The notes under the pieces: generated by a model
Database searches by the model: none
Seen by the model: the letters and a program-made list of their open reading frames with translations, nothing else
What the model was told of the DNA's origin: nothing
DNA from: Hujiaoplasma nucleasis
GTDB taxonomy: Bacteria; Bacillota_I; Bacilli_A; Izemoplasmatales; Hujiaoplasmataceae
Direction: 5' to 3'
Assembly: GCF_013745115.1 (NCBI RefSeq)
Contig: NZ_CP051151.1
Coordinates: 1,054,001 to 1,118,000, forward strand
DNA: 64,000 nt
In this document: piece by piece, positions 32,461 to 41,291 of the stretch
Layout of the letters: every line of letters starts with the position of its first letter
Position numbering within the stretch: the stretch's first letter is position 1
Translations under genes and position numbers: made by a program

Positions 32461-33861
32461 TTAAAATCTAAATCCACCTTTTCTCTTCATTTTATCTCGT
32501 CTTTCACTGCGAGACTCTTTTGGTTGGAAATTACCTTGAGCCATATTTTGTAAAGAATCAGGATTCATACCTTGCATACGTCTCATCAAGGTCTGTTGTT
32601 TTTCTAACATATCAACCAATTTATTTATTTCTGAATATGAACGGCCAGAACCTCTAGCAATACGATTTCTTCTTGAAGAAGAACGATTGATAAGTTCTGG
32701 TTTTTTTCTTTCCTCTTCAGTCATTGAACCAACAATAGCTTCAATATATTCTAATTGTTTATCATCAACTTTATCCATATTGCCAAGACTTTTCATACCT
32801 GGCATCATTTTTAAAATTCCAGAAAATTTACCCATTCTTTTGATCATTTTCATTTGTTTTAAAAGATCATTATAGTTAAATTTACCTGTCATCATTTTTT
32901 CCATCATTGATAAAGCTTCTTCTTCATCAATTTCTTGAGTAGCTTTTTCTACAAGAGACAAAATATCTCCCATACCTAAAATTCTAGAAGCCATTCTTTC
33001 TGGATGGAAGACTTCGATATCTTCTAACTTTTCTCCAGTACCAGAAAACTTAATAGGTACACCTGTCATTTTTCTAATCGATAAAGCAGCACCACCACGT
33101 GTATCTCCATCTAATTTAGTTAAAATACACCCCGTTAAATTTAAAGCTTTATTAAAGGTTTCTGCAACATTAACTGCATCTTGCCCTGTCATGGCATCTA
33201 CTGTTAATAATACTTCATCAGGTTTACTTAATTTTTCAATTTTTTGGATTTCGTCCATCATTGAATCATCAATATGTAAACGCCCTGCAGTATCAATAAT
33301 CACTAAATCATAGGCTTGTTCTTTAGCATATTTTAAACCATTTTTAACAATAGTTTCTGGATCAATCAATCCTTCTTGGTAGACTTCTATACCTAATTGT
33401 TGACCCACAGTTTGTAACTGTTCAATGGCAGCTGGACGATAAACATCGGCTGCAATCAACATTGGTTTTTTATTATGTTTGTTTTTTATAAAGTTTGCTA
33501 ATTTACCAGCTGTTGTGGTTTTACCAGCACCTTGTAAACCAACCATTAACATAACCGTCATATCATTGGTTTTTAAGTTAATTTCACTGGTTTCTTCACC
33601 CATAAGTTTTGTTAATTCATCATTTACAATTTTAACGACTTGCTCTCCAGGTTTTAATCCTTTAAGGATTTTTTCACCATAAGCTAAGACTTTAACATCT
33701 TCAGTAAATTCTTTAACAACCTTATAGTTGACATCGGCTTCTAATAAAGAGAGTCTAACCTCTCTCATCATTTCATCAATATCATTTTCTGTTAATTTTG
33801 CTTTTCCAGTTAGTCTTCTAAGCGCCATCTGAAAGCGGCCAGTTAAATCTTCAAATGCCAT
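32461..33861 (-). CDS. ffh: Signal recognition particle protein
   Basis: Ffh binds signal sequences and the SRP RNA. The 466 residues hold the N domain, the GTPase domain (GLQGAGKTTT, DTAGRLH, TKLDGDTRGG) and a Met-rich M domain that ends in basic residues. It follows ylxM by 3 nt. The SRP RNA gene itself is not seen in this window. Confidence 0.97.
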   Translation of the reverse strand: MAFEDLTGRFQMALRRLTGKAKLTENDIDEMMREVRLSLLEADVNYKVVKEFTEDVKVLAYGEKILKGLKPGEQVVKIVNDELTKLMGEETSEINLKTNDMTVMLMVGLQGAGKTTTAGKLANFIKNKHNKKPMLIAADVYRPAAIEQLQTVGQQLGIEVYQEGLIDPETIVKNGLKYAKEQAYDLVIIDTAGRLHIDDSMMDEIQKIEKLSKPDEVLLTVDAMTGQDAVNVAETFNKALNLTGCILTKLDGDTRGGAALSIRKMTGVPIKFSGTGEKLEDIEVFHPERMASRILGMGDILSLVEKATQEIDEEEALSMMEKMMTGKFNYNDLLKQMKMIKRMGKFSGILKMMPGMKSLGNMDKVDDKQLEYIEAIVGSMTEEERKKPELINRSSSRRNRIARGSGRSYSEINKLVDMLEKQQTLMRRMQGMNPDSLQNMAQGNFQPKESRSERRDKMKRKGGFRF

Positions 33862-33864
33862 ACA

Positions 33865-34191
33865 TTACACCTTCTCTAATTTTGATATTTTTTCTTTAAG
33901 ACCATCACTCAAAGACGAATCATTCAATAATTCATCCAATAATGTCTCTCTTTTCTCTTGTTTCTTTAAGAGTTTAAGTTTATTTTCATAATCTTCTAAA
34001 TATGAAGAAATTTTCTTAATTTGTAAATGAACTGCATTACGACTTACATGCATAATTTCAGCAATTTCAGACAAAGAATAATCTTCTCTAAAATAGTATT
34101 TAAAATAATCTTGTTGCTTATGGGTTAATAAGGGTTGATATAGATCAAATAAACTATTAAGCCTTACATAATCTTCTATTAAATAACTCAT
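33865..34191 (-). CDS. ylxM: YlxM-type SRP-associated DNA-binding protein
   Basis: A 108-residue protein with a sigma-70 region 4-like helix-turn-helix (YSLSEIAEIMHVSRNAVHLQIK) and a charged helical tail. Its place between ftsY and ffh is the standard Firmicutes arrangement, in which YlxM modulates SRP function. The second of two ATGs fits the AGGTG spacing better. Confidence 0.92.
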   Translation of the reverse strand: MSYLIEDYVRLNSLFDLYQPLLTHKQQDYFKYYFREDYSLSEIAEIMHVSRNAVHLQIKKISSYLEDYENKLKLLKKQEKRETLLDELLNDSSLSDGLKEKISKLEKV

Positions 34192-34199
34192 CATCTCAC

Positions 34200-35171
34200 C
34201 TATTCAAAAAAATCTGAGAATAAACCATAGATATAATCTTCAATATCGAAGTATTCTAAATCTGTAATTTTTTCTCCCATACCTACAAAAGAAATAGGGA
34301 TGTTTAATTTATTACGAATGGCTAATACAATACCACCTTTAGCTGTTCCATCTAATTTAGTTAAAACAACGCCACTGATATTAGTAACTTCTGAGAAAAT
34401 TTTTGCTTGTGATAAACCATTTTGACCTGTAGTTGCATCAATCACTAAATAAGTTTCGTAAACATTATTACCAGTTTCTCTTTCAATAATACGATTGATT
34501 TTACCAAGTTCATTCATTAAATTCTTTTTATTTTGTAAACGACCAGCAGTGTCTATTAATAAAACATCCACTTTAGATTCTTTAGCTTCTTTAATCGCAT
34601 CAAAAATCACTGAAGCAGGATCTGATCCAGCTTCTTTAGCGATCACAGGACAACCCACTCTTTCACCAAAAACCTTTAATTGATTAATGGCTCCAGCTCT
34701 AAAGGTATCGCCTGCAGCCAACATCACAGATTTTCCTTCTGACTTAATTTTATGAGCAAGTTTTCCAATGGTTGTGGTTTTCCCTGTACCATTAACTCCC
34801 ACAAATAAAATCACTGTTAAATCATCTTTATTATATCGGATGTTGGTATTAATAACCTGACCCTTTAAATATAATTCAAACATCTTATCAACAATTAAAT
34901 TCTCTAAGTCGATCGGTTGAGTAATTTCTTGTTTTTTTGCTTCTTCTCTTAATTCTTCAATGAATTCAACGACCGTATCAACGCCAACATCAGCCATAAT
35001 AAAAATCTCTTCTAAACGACCATATAGGTCATCATCAATGGTTTTTGAATTCTTAAGTAAATCTTTTAAAGATGATAAGGAATTATTCCTAGTTTTCATC
35101 ATCCCGATTTTATATTTTTCAGCTTTTTGTCTTTTCTCTTTAGAAGAAAAAAGTTTCTTAAAAAGGCCCAT
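34200..35171 (-). CDS. ftsY: SRP receptor GTPase
   Basis: FtsY receives ribosome-SRP complexes at the membrane. The protein is 323 residues with almost no acidic A domain: a short basic N-terminal helix (MGLFKKLFSSKEKRQ) is followed directly by the NG domains with GVNGTGKTTT, DTAGRLQ and TKLDGTAKGG. It leads the ftsY-ylxM-ffh operon. A -10-like TATACT (complement near 35210-35215) lies upstream, with a weak -35. Confidence 0.96.
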   Translation of the reverse strand: MGLFKKLFSSKEKRQKAEKYKIGMMKTRNNSLSSLKDLLKNSKTIDDDLYGRLEEIFIMADVGVDTVVEFIEELREEAKKQEITQPIDLENLIVDKMFELYLKGQVINTNIRYNKDDLTVILFVGVNGTGKTTTIGKLAHKIKSEGKSVMLAAGDTFRAGAINQLKVFGERVGCPVIAKEAGSDPASVIFDAIKEAKESKVDVLLIDTAGRLQNKKNLMNELGKINRIIERETGNNVYETYLVIDATTGQNGLSQAKIFSEVTNISGVVLTKLDGTAKGGIVLAIRNKLNIPISFVGMGEKITDLEYFDIEDYIYGLFSDFFE

Positions 35172-35246
35172 AAAGATACCTCGCTATCTATGTCAATGAA
35201 TCTTTTAATAGTATATCATAAAATAAGATTTGAATAAACTATTAAG

Positions 35247-35279
35247 AAAAAAAATCCATCTTATTAGAAGACGGATTTT
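35247..35279 (-). terminator. Terminator after topA
   Basis: A 12-bp stem (35251-35262 with 35268-35279, one G-U on the minus strand, 5-nt loop) is followed by a T run on the minus strand. Its position 95 nt past the topA stop leaves an unusually long 3' untranslated region. Confidence 0.8.
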
Positions 35280-35280
35280 T

Positions 35281-35374
35281 TAGGAAGGGTAAGTGCTCTC
35301 ACACTTTAAGGGAAATTTAAACTACATCATGTAGTTTATATAAAGTTTACCATATCATTTTGATGTTTTTGTGA
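35281..35374 (-). other. Structured 3' region of topA
   Basis: The stretch between the topA stop and its terminator contains the palindrome AAACTACAT/ATGTAGTTT (near 35319-35337) and a second stem AAGTG/CACTT (near 35291-35307). It may be a regulatory 3' UTR or small RNA, but no family is recognised. Confidence 0.35.
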
Positions 35375-37450
35375 TTATTGGCAATTTTTTCCATCAACAC
35401 AAAAAACATTACCTTCTTTATCTTTTACAACAACATTATCACATTGGTCACAGTTTTCTTTAACCACTTCATAAGGGCTAATATATTTACATTTAGGGAA
35501 TCTTGAACAACCTAAAAATTGATTGCCCTTGTTTTTTCCTGATTTAGCAGTTCTTAAAACAAGGGTTCCTTCTTTACATTCAGGACATTCAACCCCAGTA
35601 TCAAAAGCTTTTTCTTTAGTTTTTTCATTGGGTTTTATATATTTACATGTAGGAAAATTTGAACAAGCTTCAAATTTTCCATATCTACCCATCCTATAAA
35701 CCATAGGAGAGCCGCATTTCGGACACATTTCTCCTGTTTCTTCAGCTTCTACTTTTTCCATATGTTGTCTAGCGTGATCGACCAAAGGCATAAAATAGTC
35801 ATAAAATTCTCTTAATACTTTTAATTGTTTCTCATCACCTTCAGCAATATCATCTAATATTTCTTCCATATTTTTAGAATAATCCGCTGAAATAAACTCT
35901 TTAAAGAATTTCTCTAATTTTTCAATAGTCAGAGTCCCTTGTTCAGTTGGGAAAAATTTCTTTTCTTTGAACTCAACATATCTTCTTTTTATAATCGTAG
36001 AAATGGTTTGTGCATAAGTTGAAGGTCTACCAATTCCTAATTCTTCCATTTCTTTAATCAATCTAGATTCAGAATATCTAGCTGGAGGGCTAGTGAATAA
36101 TTGTTTATCATAAACTTCATCAGCTTTTAATTGATCGCCTTCTTTAAACTGAGATAAATCTAAAGCAGGTTGATTTTGTCTTTGATCAATATGTTCTAAG
36201 GCCTTTAAATATCCATCAAACAATTGTTTTGAACTTGTTGTTTTAAAAACTAAGCCATTATTTTCTAATAATAAGGTTGTGACTTCATTTTTTGAAGCCT
36301 TCATTAATGAAGCTAAGGTTTTATAATAAATTAAGCTATATAGTTTATATAATTGAGACCCGTTCTTTTGTTTACTTAAGGCTGATTTAATAGACTCAGG
36401 TGTTCGATAGATATCTGTAGGTCTAATCGCTTCATGGGCATCTTGAACATTTTGTTTTTTATGATCAGTTCGGTAGTATCCCAAATATTCTTTACCATAG
36501 TTTTCTTGAATATATTGCCGAGTTTTACTAACGAAACTTTCTGACAATCTGGTTGAGTCAGTTCTCGTATAAGTAATTAAACCAACAGTTTCATTACCGA
36601 TATCAATACCTTCATATAAATTAGATGCTAAAGACATAGTTTTTGATGAAGAATACCCATAACGACTAGAGGCTTGTTGCTGCAATAAAGATGTGGTTAA
36701 AGCTTTGTTTGGATTATTTTTGATTTGTCTTTTTGAAAGTTCACTTACTGTAAACAATTCATCTAAACGATCCAACAAGTCCTTGGATTCCTTAGCAGAT
36801 GAAATTTTAGGTTTTTCACCATCTATTTGATGAAGTCCAGCTTCAATATCTTTAAATTTTGCATAAATTTCATAATATTCTTCAGGAACAAAAGCCAATA
36901 TTTCTTTTTCTCTATCAACAATCAGTTTTAAAGCTGCCGATTGTACACGTCCTGCTGATTTAGATTTAATCTTACTTTGTAATAATTTTGATAATTTAAA
37001 ACCAATAATTCGGTCTAAAATTCTTCTTGTTTCTTGAGAAGATACTAAATGCTCATCAATATCTCTTGTATGCTGAAAAGCATTTAAAATGGCTTCTTTA
37101 GTAATTTCATTAAATTCAACACGGTATACTTTTTGATTTTTTATTTTTAAAGTTTCTTTAAGATGCCAAGAAATAGCTTCCCCTTCTCTATCAGGGTCAG
37201 TTGCTAAGTAAAGTTCTTCAGCGTCTTTTAAAGCCTTATTTAATTCAGATACTGTTTTATTCTTTCCAGAGATAATTTCATAGGTTGGTTGAAAATCCTT
37301 ATCAACATCAACACCTAATCCTCCCTTACCTTTTGTGGCTAAATCACGTATATGTCCTACAGATGATTTCACTTCATAGTCTTTACCTAAATATTGTGAA
37401 ATTGTCTTTGATTTTGTAGGTGATTCAACAATGACTAATTTTTTTGACAT
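35375..37450 (-). CDS. topA: DNA topoisomerase I
   Basis: Type IA topoisomerase relaxing negative supercoils. The 691 residues include the Toprim domain (LVIVESPTKSKTI, DPDREGEAISWHL), the catalytic Tyr in GLITYTRTDSTRLS, and three C-terminal zinc ribbons (MCPKCGSP, ECPECKEG, NCDQCDN). The last ribbon is short. It is a single-gene unit with its own promoter and terminator. Confidence 0.97.
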   Translation of the reverse strand: MSKKLVIVESPTKSKTISQYLGKDYEVKSSVGHIRDLATKGKGGLGVDVDKDFQPTYEIISGKNKTVSELNKALKDAEELYLATDPDREGEAISWHLKETLKIKNQKVYRVEFNEITKEAILNAFQHTRDIDEHLVSSQETRRILDRIIGFKLSKLLQSKIKSKSAGRVQSAALKLIVDREKEILAFVPEEYYEIYAKFKDIEAGLHQIDGEKPKISSAKESKDLLDRLDELFTVSELSKRQIKNNPNKALTTSLLQQQASSRYGYSSSKTMSLASNLYEGIDIGNETVGLITYTRTDSTRLSESFVSKTRQYIQENYGKEYLGYYRTDHKKQNVQDAHEAIRPTDIYRTPESIKSALSKQKNGSQLYKLYSLIYYKTLASLMKASKNEVTTLLLENNGLVFKTTSSKQLFDGYLKALEHIDQRQNQPALDLSQFKEGDQLKADEVYDKQLFTSPPARYSESRLIKEMEELGIGRPSTYAQTISTIIKRRYVEFKEKKFFPTEQGTLTIEKLEKFFKEFISADYSKNMEEILDDIAEGDEKQLKVLREFYDYFMPLVDHARQHMEKVEAEETGEMCPKCGSPMVYRMGRYGKFEACSNFPTCKYIKPNEKTKEKAFDTGVECPECKEGTLVLRTAKSGKNKGNQFLGCSRFPKCKYISPYEVVKENCDQCDNVVVKDKEGNVFCVDGKNCQ

Positions 37451-37472
37451 ATATTCTACCTCACTTCACTAT

Positions 37473-37502
37473 ATAATATAAAGACTTTTTTTGAAATGTC
37501 AA
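37473..37502 (-). promoter_or_regulatory. topA promoter
   Basis: A consensus -35 TTGACA (37502-37497) and -10 TATTAT (37478-37473), spacer 18 bp. Upstream, an AT-only inverted repeat (AATTAAAAT/ATTTTAATT, about 37551-37571) overlaps the end of prmC. Confidence 0.75.
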
Positions 37503-37568
37503 ATGCTTTCTCTTGAAAAATATTCAGAAAAAAAAGAAAATTTCTTTCTAATTAAAATAATATTTTAA

Positions 37569-38438
37569 TTAAATTTGATTTTCTTTCTTTTTTAAATTAA
37601 TTAAAACAAAGGTCATCCTATCCAGTCCTTGCATATCTTTTAGAGTAAAAACTTCAGCTTGTGGATAAGTTTCTTTTACCAGTTTATTAATCTCTTCAGC
37701 CTTATCATAAGCATGTTCAAAAGCCATCATGGCTTTATCTTTTAATATCGTTTTTGAGTCATTGATGATTTGTTTATAGAATTTTAAACCATCTTCCCCA
37801 CCAAACAAAGCTAAATGGGGTTCATTATCTAATATTAAAGGGTCTACTTGCTCAATGGTAGGAATATAAGGCGGATTAGATACTAAAATATCAAATTTTT
37901 GATTCTTTACAGGATCAATCATATCTCCTTGATAAAAATCAATATCAGCATTTAATAAATCAGCATTTTCTTTAGCTAATGCTAGAGCTTCATGAGATAT
38001 ATCCGTTGCGGAAACTTTAAAATGAGCTTCTTCTTTTGCTAAAGAGATAGCTAAACACCCAGATCCAGTCCCAATATCAACCAAGGATACTTGTCTATTA
38101 GAGAAATACTCATCGTATAACATTAAGACATTCGCAACCAATTCTTCTGTTTCAAATCTAGGTATTAAAGCCTGATCAGTGACTTTAAATTTATAACCAT
38201 AAAAATAGACATAGCCAATAATTTGTTGAACAGGTTTATTATGGTCTAAATATAAACTTAAAGCCTTATAAAATTCATCTTGGCTTTCTTGGGGCATAGG
38301 TTCATCATATTTTAAATATAAATCCGTGGGTTCTAACTTAGAAAAATGCAACATGAGTAACTCAGTTGCACTGGTTTCTTTATTGACTTTTCTAGTTTGT
38401 TTTTTTGCATCTTGTAAAACTTGTTTATAAGTAGCCAT
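37569..38438 (-). CDS. prmC: Release factor glutamine methyltransferase
   Basis: PrmC methylates the Gln of the GGQ motif in release factors. The 289-residue protein has the SAM site VDIGTGSGCLAISLA and the catalytic NPPY (VSNPPYIP). Its start overlaps the prfA stop by one base, and its substrate is encoded by the gene just upstream. Confidence 0.95.
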   Translation of the reverse strand: MATYKQVLQDAKKQTRKVNKETSATELLMLHFSKLEPTDLYLKYDEPMPQESQDEFYKALSLYLDHNKPVQQIIGYVYFYGYKFKVTDQALIPRFETEELVANVLMLYDEYFSNRQVSLVDIGTGSGCLAISLAKEEAHFKVSATDISHEALALAKENADLLNADIDFYQGDMIDPVKNQKFDILVSNPPYIPTIEQVDPLILDNEPHLALFGGEDGLKFYKQIINDSKTILKDKAMMAFEHAYDKAEEINKLVKETYPQAEVFTLKDMQGLDRMTFVLINLKKKENQI

Positions 38439-39502
38439 TATTGTTTTTCTAACTTTCTTTTTTGTTCTTCAGAAATTAAAGCTTCAATCACTGCTTCTAA
38501 TCTTCCATCAATAATACGGTCTAATTGTTGGATGGTTAGGTTAATGCGGTGATCAGTCACCCTGTTTTGTGGATAGTTATAAGTTCTAATTTTCTCTGAA
38601 CGATCTCCAGTACCAATCTTAGACTTTCTTTCTCCAGCTTCTTTTTCTTGAGCTTCTTGAAGCATTTTATCATAAAGTCTTGATCTTAAGATTTTTAAGG
38701 CAGAAGCCTTATTTTCATGTTGAGACTTCCCATCTTGACATTGAGCTACTGTATCTGTTGGTATATGGGTAACCCTAACCGCTGACTTGGTGGTGTTGAC
38801 TGATTGACCCCCTGGTCCAGAAGAACAATAAGTATCAACCCTAATGTCTTGCATATCTATTTCAAAATCAATTTCTTCAGCTTCTGGTAAGACAACAACA
38901 GTCGCTGTTGATGTATGAACTCTTCCAGAGGATTCAGTTTGAGGTACTCTTTGCACCCTATGAACCCCTGATTCATATTTCATATGAGAATATACACTAT
39001 CTCCTGAAACCATAAATTCAATTTGTGAATATCCACCAGCTTCTTTAGGTTCAGCTGATAAAACTTCTATCTTCCATTCCATGTGTTCAGCGTATTTACT
39101 ATACATTCTGAATAGGTCTCCAGCGAAAATATTAGCTTCATCTCCACCAGCTGCCCCTCTAATCTCAACGATAACATTTTTTTCATCATTAGGATCTTTA
39201 GGAATTAATAATAATTCTAACTCTTCTTCAAGTATTGGAATTCTATTGTTAATTTCTTCCAATTCCATCTCAGCCATTTCTTTAATTTCAGGATCAGTCT
39301 CTTTAGACATTTCCTTTAATCCATCCAATTGGCTTAATAATTGTTTATATTCACGGTATTTAACCACTGTTTTTTCTAATTTAGAATATTCTTTGGCTAA
39401 TTCTGTAACTTTTTTAATATCCGTGGCTACTTCAGGATTTGACATCTGCTTGCCAATCTCTGTATATCTTTCTTCTATTTGTTCTAATCTATCTGCTAAC
39501 AT
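38438..39502 (-). CDS. prfA: Peptide chain release factor 1
   Basis: RF1 ends translation at UAA and UAG. The 354 residues include the peptidyl-transfer motif GPGGQSVN and a normal C-terminus. It starts 1 nt after dnaB with a strong AAGGGG ribosome site. Because TGA is also a stop here, an RF2 gene should exist elsewhere. Confidence 0.97.
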   Translation of the reverse strand: MLADRLEQIEERYTEIGKQMSNPEVATDIKKVTELAKEYSKLEKTVVKYREYKQLLSQLDGLKEMSKETDPEIKEMAEMELEEINNRIPILEEELELLLIPKDPNDEKNVIVEIRGAAGGDEANIFAGDLFRMYSKYAEHMEWKIEVLSAEPKEAGGYSQIEFMVSGDSVYSHMKYESGVHRVQRVPQTESSGRVHTSTATVVVLPEAEEIDFEIDMQDIRVDTYCSSGPGGQSVNTTKSAVRVTHIPTDTVAQCQDGKSQHENKASALKILRSRLYDKMLQEAQEKEAGERKSKIGTGDRSEKIRTYNYPQNRVTDHRINLTIQQLDRIIDGRLEAVIEALISEEQKRKLEKQ

Positions 39503-39503
39503 A

Positions 39504-40835
39504 TTACCCCTTCAGTCCGCTATTAAATTCTCCAGAGAATTTAGAAGTGTTTTTGTTAAATAACAACTCAAAATCCCCAGGTTGTCCATGCCTGTTTTTA
39601 GCCACCACAAATTGTGTGATGTTTTGTCTTGATTCATCTTGTTTATCTTCTTCTTTAACATATAAGAAAATAATAATATCCGCATCTTGTTCAATAGATC
39701 CAGATTCTCTTAAATCTGACATTCTTGGTGTTTTATCTGGTCTTTGTTCAAGATTACGAGATAATTGCGAAAGCGCCACAACAGGCACTTTTAACTCTCT
39801 TGCCATTTCTTTTAATACCCGAGAAATTTCAGATACTTCCTGTACTCTATTTCCCTTATTATGTTGTGAACCACTTAATAACTGTAAGTAGTCAACAATC
39901 ACTAAATCTAATTTATTATCTTGTTTTAATTTACGACATTTACTTCTTAAATCCAATACTTGTACAGTACCAGAATCATCAAAATAGATATTTGAGCCTT
40001 TAAGATTATGAACACCTGTTTGTAATCTTTCCCACTCGTATTGTTTTAAATCACCTTTTCTTAAAGATGTATTATCTACAGATGAAACTGAAGATAACAA
40101 TCTCATCACCAATTGTTCTACACCCATTTCCAATGAGAAAAAGGCAATATGAGGTGCCTTAGGCAACATCCCAATATTCAATGCTAAATTTAAAGCAAAG
40201 GCTGTTTTCCCAATCCCTGGTCTAGCAGCTACAATTAATAAATCTGAAGGCTGTAAACCTAAGGTGTATCGGTTGAATTGGTAATAACCCGTATCTAGAC
40301 CACTAATTTCATTAGCATGTTGGGCTTGTTCAGCAATTTTAGCTAGAGTTTTCTCAGCAGCTTCTGCTATATTAACAAAATCAGTTGATCTTCTATCTTT
40401 AGTAATATTAAATATTTCTTTTTCTACTTGATCGATAAAATGAGGCGTATCTTCAACAGAACGGGAGGCTTCAATTAAAGATGTAAAACTTTCTTGAAGT
40501 TTACGTAAGACTGACTTATCTTTAACAATATTGATGTACTCCATCAAATTGGCAGTTGAAGGCACTACTGAAGAAAGGTAGACAATGTATTCTCTTCCAC
40601 CTGCTTTTTCTAAAGTATTAATATTTTCAAGGAAATTGCTGACGGTAATGGCATCAATAGAATTACCATTTTTAAATAACTTTAAAATGGCTTCATATAT
40701 CTCTTGATGTGAAGGATTATAAAAATCTTCTACAGTCAACTTATCCGCTATGGTTTTTATTTCGCTCTCACTGAAAAAGATGGAACCTAATACTGATTCT
40801 TCTGCTTCTTGAGAATATGGTGTCTTAATCTCCAT
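39504..40835 (-). CDS. dnaB: Replicative DNA helicase
   Basis: The hexameric fork helicase (named dnaC in Bacillus). The 443 residues have the N-terminal domain starting TPYSQEAEESVLGS and the RecA-like motor with Walker A AARPGIGKTAFALN and LDLVIVDYLQLL. It lies 9 nt after the rplI end, in the usual gdpP-rplI-dnaB order. No intein is present. Confidence 0.97.
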   Translation of the reverse strand: MEIKTPYSQEAEESVLGSIFFSESEIKTIADKLTVEDFYNPSHQEIYEAILKLFKNGNSIDAITVSNFLENINTLEKAGGREYIVYLSSVVPSTANLMEYINIVKDKSVLRKLQESFTSLIEASRSVEDTPHFIDQVEKEIFNITKDRRSTDFVNIAEAAEKTLAKIAEQAQHANEISGLDTGYYQFNRYTLGLQPSDLLIVAARPGIGKTAFALNLALNIGMLPKAPHIAFFSLEMGVEQLVMRLLSSVSSVDNTSLRKGDLKQYEWERLQTGVHNLKGSNIYFDDSGTVQVLDLRSKCRKLKQDNKLDLVIVDYLQLLSGSQHNKGNRVQEVSEISRVLKEMARELKVPVVALSQLSRNLEQRPDKTPRMSDLRESGSIEQDADIIIFLYVKEEDKQDESRQNITQFVVAKNRHGQPGDFELLFNKNTSKFSGEFNSGLKG

Positions 40836-40844
40836 AAATACCCT

Positions 40845-41291
40845 CTATTCTTTTTCTAATACTTGAACATCTATCGTTGCAACAACATCTTTATGTAACT
40901 TAACTTCAATATCAAAATTACCTAAAGAGTTAATTTTATCATCTAAAGCAATTTTACGTTTATCCACAATAATATTATGTTGTTTTTTTAGTTCATCAGC
41001 GATTTGTTTGGTATTGACTGAACCAAATAATTTACCAGTATCACCTATTTTTACATAAAGACTAATAGGACTCTTTTCGATTAATTCTTTAAGTTCTAAA
41101 GCTTCTTTATGAGCCTTGTCTTCTTTTTCTTTTTTTTCAGTTAAATCTCTCTCTAGAGCTTCCATATTGGCAGTATTGGCTTTGATTGCGTGTTTTGATG
41201 TTAACAAGTAATTGCCATAACCTGTAGCGACTTCAATCACATCACCTTTTTTACCTCTACCTTTAACATCTTTAATCAAAATGACTTTCAT
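40845..41291 (-). CDS. rplI: Ribosomal protein L9 from an internal start
   Basis: The 148-residue L9 begins MKVILIKDVKGRGKKGDVIEVA, the normal family start, with the N-terminal domain, the long central helix rich in Lys/Glu and the C-terminal domain. The ATG at 41291 has a perfect Shine-Dalgarno AAGGAGG (41306-41300) at 8 nt. Since every ribosome needs a soluble L9, internal initiation is the most likely source. It is nested in the gdpP frame. Confidence 0.9.
   Translation of the reverse strand: MKVILIKDVKGRGKKGDVIEVATGYGNYLLTSKHAIKANTANMEALERDLTEKKEKEDKAHKEALELKELIEKSPISLYVKIGDTGKLFGSVNTKQIADELKKQHNIIVDKRKIALDDKINSLGNFDIEVKLHKDVVATIDVQVLEKE

Noticed and set aside
35281-35374. SRP RNA or 6S RNA gene
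   Set aside because: The conserved SRP tetraloop and asymmetric-loop sequences and the 6S open-bubble layout are absent.
39081-40003. Plus-strand frames of 92-160 codons opposite prfA and dnaB
   Set aside because: They are antisense to two well-supported genes, rich in Ser and Leu as expected of reverse frames, with no ribosome sites.
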